Source of the DNA: Clostridiaceae bacterium
GTDB taxonomy: Bacteria; Bacillota; Clostridia; Peptostreptococcales; Tindalliaceae
Length of the DNA stretch: 58,951 nt
Direction of reading: 5' to 3'
Assembly (NCBI GenBank): GCA_024635995.1
Contig: JAGXHW010000034.1
Span: forward strand, 1-58,951
The notes beneath the pieces were generated by a model. The model saw nothing but the letters and a program-made list of their open reading frames with translations. It was not told the origin of the DNA and did not search any database. Of the stretch, positions 53,214 through 58,951 are shown in pieces (the stretch's first letter is position 1; each line of letters begins with the position of its first letter). The position numbers were made by a program, and so were the translations under genes.

Positions 53214-53243
53214 TGAATAGTTCATATACTTATGAATCGTTCA
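53214..53243. promoter_or_regulatory. Pair of TGAAnnnTTCA operator sites
   Basis: TGAATAGTTCA (53214-53224) and TGAATCGTTCA (53233-53243), both palindromic with a 3-base centre, centres 19 bp apart, about 80 bases upstream of the TetR gene. Likely autoregulatory sites. Confidence 0.6.
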
Positions 53244-53324
53244 CTATATTGATTGGAAATGCAAATTCAGTCGATACAATACATAATTCACAAGAAATAA
53301 AAAAAACAAGGGAGGTTTTTAATC

Positions 53325-53957
53325 ATGTTACACGTAGTCGAAGTCAACACACGCGGCAGACGGAAATCAAACAAACGAAGAGGGAACATGGTAGAAGGAA
53401 TAAAATCCATTGCCTTAAACCTGTTTAATCAATGGGGCTACAGAGGAACCACAGTCAGGGATATATGCAATGAAATTGAGATAACCGCACCATCGCTTTA
53501 CTACTATTTTGATTCGAAAGAACTCATCTTTTCGAATTTGTTAGAAGACTCTTCTGAAATGTTGATTGAACACGTAAAGGAAACAATGGAGAATTGCAGC
53601 GAAGCAAATGCACCTGAAAAAATGAAGGCTTTATTCAATGGTCTTTTAGAATTTAACAAAAAATACCCTGCCCATGCACTCTTCATTGTTAAAAACAGAT
53701 GCTTTGAAGAAAAAGGGTTAGACGATTTAGTTGCTTCTTATACAGAAAAATATGGCAAAGAATTGACAAGTATTGTCAGTGAATTTGTCAAATCCAGCCA
53801 GAAACGCCGCATGCCAAAAACATCAGTGAATGACATAATCCTCGCTTTCGATGGGTTTACAACAGGTTATATGCTTCAACTTCACCAGGGATTAATCAAT
53901 GACACTCCTGAACAGGCACAGAAGTCATGGGACTTGTTCTGGGATGGCATTAAATAG
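53325..53957 (+). CDS. TetR/AcrR family transcriptional regulator
   Basis: 210 residues. The TetR helix-turn-helix (about 22-66) has GIKSIALNLFNQWGYRGTTVR and ITAPSLYYYFDSKELIF. The C-terminal ligand domain is of average length and contains one Cys in KNRCFEEKGL. GGGAGG precedes the ATG by 8 bases. It ends at a strong terminator (53989), with no co-transcribed target gene, so it may act on itself and elsewhere. The two TGAAnnnTTCA palindromes upstream are its likely operators. Ligand unknown. Confidence 0.93.
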   Translation: MLHVVEVNTRGRRKSNKRRGNMVEGIKSIALNLFNQWGYRGTTVRDICNEIEITAPSLYYYFDSKELIFSNLLEDSSEMLIEHVKETMENCSEANAPEKMKALFNGLLEFNKKYPAHALFIVKNRCFEEKGLDDLVASYTEKYGKELTSIVSEFVKSSQKRRMPKTSVNDIILAFDGFTTGYMLQLHQGLINDTPEQAQKSWDLFWDGIK

Positions 53958-53988
53958 TCATACCAGGTCAACAATGTTATAAACAATT

Positions 53989-54018
53989 AACCACCACACA
54001 CCAAGTGGTGGTTTTTTA
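53989..54018 (+). terminator. Intrinsic terminator of the TetR gene
   Basis: AACCACCAC, loop ACACCAA, GTGGTGGTT, then TTTT. Confidence 0.88.
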
Positions 54019-54071
54019 TAGGTGACAAACATCCAGGTCTTGACCTGCAGCGCATTTTCATTTAACATGAA

Positions 54072-54099
54072 ATGAATGAATACATATATGAATGAATAC
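54072..54099. repeat. 12-bp direct repeat upstream of xpt
   Basis: ATGAATGAATAC at 54072-54083 and 54088-54099, a 16-base period, about 60 bases before the xpt start. Candidate regulator site; no purine riboswitch was seen here. Confidence 0.5.
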
Positions 54100-54157
54100 C
54101 GTTGTAAAAATAGATTTTCGATTGCATGAAAAACAGTAAAAGAAAAGGGGTATGAGT

Positions 54158-54751
54158 GTGGCGGTTACAGAACTATCAGATTTGGAGTTGGTAAAGCAAG
54201 CTGTTTTGAGCCAAGGCAGGGTTATTGGTAATGATATATTAAAGGTTGACAGCTTTCTCAATCACCAGTTAGACGTAGACTTACTGAATGCCATTGGACG
54301 AATCTTTCATGAAAAATTTGGACACCTGGCCATCGACAAAATCATGACAGCAGAAGTGTCAGGCATTGCCATTGCGGCCATTGCTGCGCAATATTTCAAA
54401 GTGCCTGTTATTTTTGCGAAAAAAACCCTGTCAAAAAACCTTGATCCCGATACCTGGGAAGGAACTGTTTATTCCTATACAAAAAAGCAAACCTATCAAA
54501 TAAGAGTGGCAAAGCGCTATCTTACTCCAGGAGAAAAGGTATTGATACTTGACGATTTTTTGGCCAATGGAGAAGCCATTAAAGGCATGAAACAAATCAT
54601 CGATGATGCTAAGGCAGAAATGGTTGGTTCCGGTGTGGTCATCGAAAAAAGCTTTCAGCCTGGTGCCAGTCTTCTGCAGCACCTGGGCATTCCAGTTTAT
54701 CCAATCATTCAGGTTGAATCCCTTGATAATGAAAGTATATCCCTTAAGTAA
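54158..54751 (+). CDS. xpt: Xanthine phosphoribosyltransferase
   Basis: About 197 residues. The type I PRTase fold has the PRPP motif VLILDDFLANGEA (about 128-140) and the Xpt-specific VSGIAIAAIAAQYFKVPVIFAKK. It makes XMP from xanthine and PRPP for purine salvage. Two starts are possible: ATG 54152 is only one base from AAAAGGGG, while GTG 54158 is 7 bases away, so I prefer the GTG. There is no purine riboswitch in the 140-base leader. Length is normal for Xpt (about 190-200). Confidence 0.93.
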   Translation: MAVTELSDLELVKQAVLSQGRVIGNDILKVDSFLNHQLDVDLLNAIGRIFHEKFGHLAIDKIMTAEVSGIAIAAIAAQYFKVPVIFAKKTLSKNLDPDTWEGTVYSYTKKQTYQIRVAKRYLTPGEKVLILDDFLANGEAIKGMKQIIDDAKAEMVGSGVVIEKSFQPGASLLQHLGIPVYPIIQVESLDNESISLK

Positions 54752-54870
54752 TTGTAAGCATCAAAACAAAAATACCAAATACAAAATTCGGGGTTTACAA
54801 TCATAAACCCATCATGTATAATGATGTTCGTGGCAAAAATAAGTTATCAGCTAGACCGTAGCATCATCAA

Positions 54871-54946
<76 letters not shown>

Positions 54947-54958
54947 TATTTTGAAACT

Positions 54959-54992
54959 ATCCCAGAGGTTTTCGCCTCTGGGCTATTTTATT
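54959..54992 (+). terminator. Terminator of the tRNA gene
   Basis: CCCAGAGG (54961-54968), loop TTTTCG, CCTCTGGG (54975-54982), then CTATTTTATTTT. Confidence 0.88.
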
Positions 54993-55023
54993 TTGCAGCT
55001 AAAAAATGCGTACTAAGGACCTA

Positions 55024-55044
55024 TTCCTTACCAAGGAAGTGCTC
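55024..55044 (-). repeat. Inverted copy of the tRNA-Thr anticodon arm
   Basis: These 21 bases are the exact reverse complement of 54892-54912 (anticodon stem-loop and part of the D arm of the tRNA). The following AGCTA also matches the tRNA D arm after a gap of 9 bases. A tRNA-derived inverted fragment, possibly a recombination relic. Confidence 0.8.
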
Positions 55045-55062
55045 AGCTAGATTTGAAAAAGA

Positions 55063-55115
55063 TTGACAAATGAATATGAAATACACTATATTGATAATAG
55101 ATATATCTAGTATCG
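55063..55115 (+). promoter_or_regulatory. Promoter and palindromes upstream of padR
   Basis: TTGACA (55063-55068), 18 bases, TATATT (55087-55092), then palindromes AGATATATCT and TATCGATA just downstream, which are candidate sites for the PadR protein itself. Confidence 0.55.
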
Positions 55116-55140
55116 ATATAGGCGCTATGGAGGTGCTCCA

Positions 55141-55473
55141 ATGGCAAGAGAACAATTAAAAACATTAACAGAGCCCATGTACTACATACTATTGACTTTG
55201 ATAGAGCCCCAGCACGGTTATAGCATCATGCAGGAAGTGGATAGGCGTACTGAGGGCAGGGTAAAGATAGGTGCCGGTACTTTATATAATCTTTTATCCA
55301 GATTTGAGGAAGAGAAAATCATCGTACAGGTATCGGAGGAGAATAGAAGGAAAGTATACACAATAACGGATAAAGGCTTATATATTTTGAAGGATGAATA
55401 CCAAAGATTGATGCAGTTGGTTTCAGACGGCAGGGATCTTATTGAGGGGAGCGGAGGATCTAATGAAGAATAA
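55141..55473 (+). CDS. PadR family transcriptional regulator
   Basis: 110 residues, winged helix of the PadR type: LTEPMYYILLTLIEPQHGYSI at the start, then KIGAGTLYNLLSRFEEE (recognition helix region) and a wing with RRKVYTITDKG, followed by a dimerisation helix. GGAGG precedes the ATG. The DUF2812 membrane protein gene starts inside its last codons (11-base overlap), the usual PadR-DUF2812 couple, in which the regulator controls expression of the membrane protein. Probably autoregulated through the palindromes upstream. Confidence 0.94.
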   Translation: MAREQLKTLTEPMYYILLTLIEPQHGYSIMQEVDRRTEGRVKIGAGTLYNLLSRFEEEKIIVQVSEENRRKVYTITDKGLYILKDEYQRLMQLVSDGRDLIEGSGGSNEE

Positions 55474-56839
55474 AACGAAGCGAGTGTTTTGGGGATTCTT
55501 TGCCCTTGACTACAAAGTCATAAGCATCTATCTGGAGGAAATGGCTGAAAAGGGATGGATGTTGGAAAAGGTTGGGCGAATGACAGCCAAATTTAGAGCG
55601 ATAGAACCTCAAAGGTTAAAATTCTATGTCGATGTGTTTAAAGATGAAGGTCCCCTTACACCAGTAAACACGAAAGAGTCAGAGGAATATAGGAGCCTGT
55701 GCCAAGCGTCAGGTTGGACCTTCATCACATCACAGGACTATCTGCAATATTTCTATGCTGATGAAGGCAATGATCCTGTTCCTATTCAAACCGATGAAGT
55801 GCTGGAACAAAAAATTGTGGAGACCACTTTATTCAGAGGTGAGTTGCTGAGTACACTACTGTTTTTGATTGTTGGAATTGCAACATTGGTTTTGTATTTC
55901 CCTGTAAAGCATAAAAATCTATTAAGTTTTACAGGTGTTGCCGGAACAGTTTTATTTCCCATGCTTTTTATAGCTGTACTGGTTTCCACTGTCTATACCG
56001 TGACAAGAGTACTAAAGGCCAGGAAAAATATCAAGAGAGACTTACCCTTGGAAAAACCCACCTTAAAAAAAGCACGAAGGCGTATTGTTGCACTACATGG
56101 CACTGTATTGACGATTGTGTTTATTTTTATATTGGCAATTATTGTTGACTCATTTTTTGAGCCTCGTAGTATGCTATCCTTACTTGGGCCAGTTCTTGGT
56201 ATGGTCATTGGGTTAGTGCTTAGGTACATAATAAAGAAAAAGACAACTGACAAAAAAGACGGTGTCCTATATGTCACCCTGACCATCATGTTTTTTGTAT
56301 TTTCAATGGCCATTGTTAATTCCTTTCTTATAAATAGACCTTTTACTATTGACGATACTTATCGGGAAGACCCTATCCCAGAGGGTTATCCAGTGGTTGC
56401 CATGGTAGAGTTAGTGGAAGGATCACAGCAGGGGAAGCTGGCCAGAAGAGGATTTTCTACCGGCATGAGTCCTGTCACCCCTCAGCATTATGTTTACTGG
56501 GAGAGCAGGGGTATTAATGAAGAGACGGAAGGAATGCGTATTCGTTACTATAAAACCATACATCCCTATTTTGCGGAGGTAATCTTCAATGGCATAACAG
56601 ATGACTTAAGAAAGGGCATAAAGTGGAGGGGTATGTATTTTCTTACAAAAAACATGATCACAGATGATGAGATGAAAGCTTCATGGAATATGGATTATCT
56701 GGCATTAACAGAAGAAAGGGATGATCTCATCCTTCAAAAAGGAAATACCGTGGTGCATTTGTCAGGGGAGATAAATTTTGATGATAGCCAGACGAGGGAT
56801 TTAATCGTCAATCGATTGTTTATTGATAGCCAGAGATAG
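55463..56839 (+). CDS. DUF2812 domain membrane protein
   Basis: 458 residues. The DUF2812 domain occupies about 5-105 (FFALDYKVISIYLEEMAEKG, then GWMLEKVG, and further YVDVFKDEGP and SGWTFITSQDYLQYF). Four to five membrane helices lie about 125-300, then a C-terminal domain of 160 residues without motif. Always found beside PadR regulators; function unknown in the family, a sensing or transport role is guessed. ATG 55463 with GGAGG 5 bases before; the open frame starts 7 codons earlier. Translation is coupled to padR. Confidence 0.88.
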   Translation: MKNKTKRVFWGFFALDYKVISIYLEEMAEKGWMLEKVGRMTAKFRAIEPQRLKFYVDVFKDEGPLTPVNTKESEEYRSLCQASGWTFITSQDYLQYFYADEGNDPVPIQTDEVLEQKIVETTLFRGELLSTLLFLIVGIATLVLYFPVKHKNLLSFTGVAGTVLFPMLFIAVLVSTVYTVTRVLKARKNIKRDLPLEKPTLKKARRRIVALHGTVLTIVFIFILAIIVDSFFEPRSMLSLLGPVLGMVIGLVLRYIIKKKTTDKKDGVLYVTLTIMFFVFSMAIVNSFLINRPFTIDDTYREDPIPEGYPVVAMVELVEGSQQGKLARRGFSTGMSPVTPQHYVYWESRGINEETEGMRIRYYKTIHPYFAEVIFNGITDDLRKGIKWRGMYFLTKNMITDDEMKASWNMDYLALTEERDDLILQKGNTVVHLSGEINFDDSQTRDLIVNRLFIDSQR

Positions 56840-56881
56840 ATGTTGAGTAATTTATGATATATGATATCCATCGAATAAAAG

Positions 56882-56965
56882 GCACGTCTGGCCTCCGCAG
56901 CCCTCTAGGCAGGAAACCCACCCGTCTTCCGAGGCGACCGTCAGTCCCCGTAAGAAGTATAATAA
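56882..56965 (-). other. GC-rich block with a promoter-like sequence, unknown
   Basis: About 84 bases markedly richer in G and C than their surroundings. On the minus strand a TTGACA (about 56985-56990) and ATTATT/TATTAT box precede it, and TTTTATT follows it. Possible short stems (GTC-GCCTC with GAGGC-GAC, GGAA with TTCC) suggest a small structured RNA, but I recognise no family. Confidence 0.3.
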
Positions 56966-56985
56966 TAACGCCAGTCGAGAGACTG

Positions 56986-57184
56986 TCAATAACTTGAGAA
57001 AATGTCACCTATAACAAATGCAATTGTGAATACACCTGCAACTATATTCGCCCATCGATTTATTCTATGCTTTAAAATTCTTGATAGAAGAACCATGGCA
57101 ATGGGGACCTCTAAACATATTGCTGCTATCAACAAAAATCCAGGTGTTAACAGGTGTCCTATATTGTTATGCAATGGTTTTCAT
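56986..57184 (-). pseudogene. Decayed small membrane protein gene (DUF6326-like tail)
   Basis: From AGGAGG and ATG 57184 the frame closes after five codons (TAA at 57167-57169). A second frame (TTG 57174) continues for 62 codons with LTPGFLLIAAICLEVPIAMV and LLSRILKHRINRWANIVAG, which resemble the C-terminal part of DUF6326-type membrane proteins. It is an internally deleted and frameshifted remnant, downstream of another remnant on the same strand. Confidence 0.55.
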
Positions 57185-57218
57185 TGGTGGTGGTCCTCCT
57201 TATCAGTGGGTATAACAG

Positions 57219-57527
57219 CTATGGCTGGGAGACAGCTTCCATACCCAAAGCATCAAATATACTGGGAATCATAAACAAAAATACCAGGTAAAAAGCCAGT
57301 TTGCCTAATAACTCCAGAATTTCGATGCTGGCTGCAGGCGAATCAGCAATTCTTGACTTTTGAAACAACGACGGAACTTTTGTCGCTTTACCTCCTTTAA
57401 TCACAATATTCTTAACAATTGTGGCGACAATCCAGGCAAGCAGTAGCAGTAGCAGCGCCTACAGCACGTTTGGAATGGCAGATATATTGGTGTTTCTAAC
57501 AGATGCAAATTGATTTTCCACGTTCAT
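57219..57527 (-). pseudogene. Truncated conserved-TM-helix (mechanosensitive channel-like) gene
   Basis: ATG 57527 has a good AGAGGAG site. Translation gives an N-terminal segment, an in-frame TAG at 57459-57461 (codon 23), then ALLLLLLAWIVATIVKNIV, a linker, and IEILELLGKLAFYLVFLFMI with a following PSIFDALGMEAVSQP, typical of the TM_helix repeat proteins related to small mechanosensitive channels. It ends after 102 codons where relatives continue for 100 or more. Amber stop plus truncation make it a pseudogene. Its leader is copy A of the structured repeat at 57601-57706. Confidence 0.7.
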
Positions 57528-57600
57528 ACTTTTTTCTCCTCTCTTCAATTTATTCATTTGTTTACCGGTTTCATCACAACAGACCAATTCGTTTAGCTGC

Positions 57601-57706
57601 AACAAAAATAACCGACACAAAGGCCGGTTACGCTACTCACTACCCATTGTCATAAGCGTCCAAATCCAGACAATGGATCAACATGTCCACGTTATGTCAA
57701 ACAAAT
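57601..57706 (-). promoter_or_regulatory. Structured leader RNA copy A (candidate riboswitch)
   Basis: Minus strand, upstream of the TM-helix pseudogene. P1: CCATTGTC (57676-57669) with GACAATGG (57651-57644). P2: ACGCT of 57659-57654 with AGCGT (57634-57630). P1 and P2 interlock as an H-type pseudoknot. Then the terminator AACCGGC/GTCGGTT (57629-57623 with 57616-57610) and ATTTTTG. A TATAAT box lies just upstream (about 57714). About 85 percent identical to copy B. Confidence 0.6.
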
Positions 57707-57781
57707 GCTAATTATAAATGCCCCCATCTTTATAGCGTTAAACCATTATTTGAGCCTAAATTAATAACTACAGTCGGAAGA

Positions 57782-57828
57782 AAGACCTACCCTTCAAGCA
57801 GTTTCATACACTTTTCGGGGTAGGTCTT
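57782..57828 (-). terminator. Terminator after the copper-amine-oxidase-domain gene
   Basis: AAGACCTACCC (57782-57792) pairs with GGGTAGGTCTT (57818-57828) over 11 bp; on the minus strand TTTC follows. About 11 bases after the stop at 57840. Confidence 0.8.
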
Positions 57829-57839
57829 CTAATAACTGA

Positions 57840-58736
57840 CTATACTGGCGGAGTTTCAACTGAACGTTCATCCTTTACTTTCCATATGCCGTCTTCCAAC
57901 TGCAGTGTGACAATTTTGTACGCATCCATTTCCCAGTGGTCTCTTTCCCACTCGTCTGTCTCATGCCAAAGTAAGGCCTCATTGTTTTCCAGGTCAACCT
58001 TCAGCATATAAATAGTGTGTTCAGGTACGGTGAGAAACGAACCTGCACCTAGCAATCCATCCGGCTCGGTCCAATAGTAGTCAGCCAGATCCCATGCGAA
58101 ACCGTCAGAAAATCCTTGTTGCATAAACTGAAAAACGTCTTCTTTCGTTTTGAATGCTTCCGTTTGATGCCATAGCCGTTCTTCCAGAGAATAGGCGAAT
58201 AAATATGCTTGTACAATTTCATGTTTAAGTTGACTATCGTGTACTGTGCCTGCTGGAACCTCCCGCGTTTCGATGGTTACAATGTCTGTCGTAACAGAGT
58301 GATTAACAACAACAGTACGGGTTTCTTCATTCCAACTGACCTCCGCTTCCAGACTTTCTGAAATCAATGAGGCTGGTACCATTGTCCTGCCTCCTATTAT
58401 GGTTCCTGGTACTTCAATCGGCACATGAACTCCATTTATGTCAACGACTCGGCTGCCAATCCTTAATCGGACAATTGTTGTATCTTTGGAGCCGGTCACT
58501 GTTTTGGTTGATTCATCCCACTGCACAACGGCACCCAACGCTTCAAAAACACTTCGAAAAGGTACCATTGTAATCCCCTGCAAAACCGTTGGTGGTACAT
58601 CCGTCTGTAAGGTTCTCCCGTCAACAGCTACGGTAATGGGCTCAGAAAAAACAGCTGATACCTGAACAAAGCCGACAACCATCATCGTGATGATAATAAC
58701 AGCTACATGCGCAGATGATACTGAATTTCTGTCCAT
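57840..58736 (-). CDS. Secreted protein with copper amine oxidase N-terminal-like domain
   Basis: 298 residues. The signal peptide (1-31, hydrophobic VAVIIITMMVVGFVQV) ends near AVFSEP. The copper-amine-oxidase-N domain (35-150) has ITVAVDGRTLQTDVPPTVLQ, then GITMVPFRSVFEALGA and a second GGRTMVPASLISESL unit. This domain is a common wall or ligand module in clostridial exported proteins and has no oxidase activity itself. The C-terminal half (175-298) resembles an NTF2-like domain, with KIVTLQLEDGIWKVKDE. ATG 58736 has AAAGGTGG upstream; the open frame starts 22 codons earlier, inside the leader RNA. Expression is probably controlled by copy B of the leader. Confidence 0.85.
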   Translation of the reverse strand: MDRNSVSSAHVAVIIITMMVVGFVQVSAVFSEPITVAVDGRTLQTDVPPTVLQGITMVPFRSVFEALGAVVQWDESTKTVTGSKDTTIVRLRIGSRVVDINGVHVPIEVPGTIIGGRTMVPASLISESLEAEVSWNEETRTVVVNHSVTTDIVTIETREVPAGTVHDSQLKHEIVQAYLFAYSLEERLWHQTEAFKTKEDVFQFMQQGFSDGFAWDLADYYWTEPDGLLGAGSFLTVPEHTIYMLKVDLENNEALLWHETDEWERDHWEMDAYKIVTLQLEDGIWKVKDERSVETPPV

Positions 58737-58758
58737 CTTGGTTCCACCTTTCTGGGAT

Positions 58759-58861
58759 AACAAAAACCGGCACATAGGCCGGTTACGCTTCTCACTAGCC
58801 ACTGTCGTAAGCGTCCAAATCCAGACAATGGGTCAACATGTCCAAACTATGTCAAACGAAT
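58759..58861 (-). promoter_or_regulatory. Structured leader RNA copy B (candidate riboswitch)
   Basis: Minus strand, 23 bases upstream of ATG 58736. P1: CCATTGTC (58831-58824) with GACAGTGG (58806-58799), one G-U. P2: ACGCTT (58814-58809) with AAGCGT (58790-58785), interlocked with P1. Terminator AACCGGC (58784-58778) with GCCGGTT (58771-58765) and TTTTTG. The loops between the stems are nearly identical to copy A. No known riboswitch class recognised. Confidence 0.65.
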
Positions 58862-58951
58862 ACTACAATAATAAATTACCCCTTCTGCATGATATTAAAC
58901 TTATATTAGTTGAGCCATATTTACAGACAACACAAAAGTTTCCGCTTCTGG
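58862..58951. other. Window edge upstream of leader copy B
   Basis: AT-rich, with a TATTAT-type box (about 58868-58873, minus strand) that could be the -10 of the leader transcript. No gene seen. Confidence 0.35.

Noticed and set aside
53958-54157. Purine riboswitch in front of xpt
   Set aside because: The leader lacks the conserved junction and loop sequences of the purine aptamer; only a terminator of the previous gene and a direct repeat are seen.
57459-57461. In-frame TAG read as pyrrolysine in the TM-helix gene
   Set aside because: The protein family has no pyrrolysine, the gene is also truncated at the 3' end, and nothing else suggests pyrrolysine use.

Overview
The window looks like a chromosomal segment of a low-to-mid GC anaerobic Firmicute of the class Clostridia. 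Evidence for this: strong GGAGG-type ribosome binding sites with frequent GTG and TTG starts, a butyrate kinase, a SAM-I riboswitch in front of metY-metA, a sucrose-phosphate synthase very like the halophilic Halothermothrix type, and many two-cluster ferredoxins and PAS-rich regulators. I cannot name a genus. There is no prophage, CRISPR array or intact insertion sequence. There are several decayed genes.

Layout. 1-6600: a cobalamin-binding protein (cut by the window edge) overlapping an opine-dehydrogenase-family gene, a PocR-PAS-GGDEF-HD-GYP cyclic-di-GMP enzyme, an IS remnant, a Sel1 protein and an acetate transporter. 6900-9300: a decaying island (internally deleted 5'-nucleotidase, clostripain fragment) running in frame into an intact nudC. 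9300-16000: two M20 amidohydrolases, a tandem P-II-like protein, an overlapping PP-loop/phosphoglycerate-mutase-like pair, and an Fe-S protein. 16000-30100: housekeeping and amino-acid metabolism (butyrate kinase, CBS-pyrophosphatase, cyclophilin, acetyltransferase, SAM-riboswitch metY-metA, a serine operon, OsmC). 30300-41700: a LacI-controlled sugar operon with fructokinase-like kinase, sucrose-phosphate synthase, an ABC importer, a GH65 phosphorylase, an MsmK-type ATPase and a convergent beta-phosphoglucomutase. 41900-47500: MATE pump, response-regulator phosphatase, PspC/LiaF-like envelope-stress pair, MFS pump. 47600-49620: arsC followed by hgcA-hgcB, the mercury methylation pair. 49670-54750: hybrid histidine kinase, LuxR-type regulator, TetR regulator, xpt. 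54870-58951: tRNA-Thr, PadR-DUF2812, decayed membrane-protein genes and a secreted copper-amine-oxidase-N-domain protein.

Two observations stand out. (1) hgcB has an in-frame TGA exactly at the Cys of the conserved GVGC motif (Cys73 of the Desulfovibrio protein). The reading frame continues for 39 codons with the typical HgcB tail and its terminal Cys-Cys, an intrinsic terminator follows directly, and a small stem-loop with a GGU loop lies about 30 nt after the TGA. This is what a selenocysteine-containing HgcB would look like. (2) Two copies of a structured leader (57601-57706 and 58759-58861, minus strand) each combine a conserved H-type pseudoknot with an intrinsic terminator just before a gene. 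They look like a riboswitch class that I cannot assign.

How genes work together: the sugar operon imports a glucoside, splits it by phosphorolysis and feeds the glucose moieties into glycolysis or sucrose-6-phosphate. metA (Glu111, so probably acetyl-CoA dependent) feeds metY. The serA and class V aminotransferase genes form a serine pathway. arsC-hgcAB form a metal(loid) locus.
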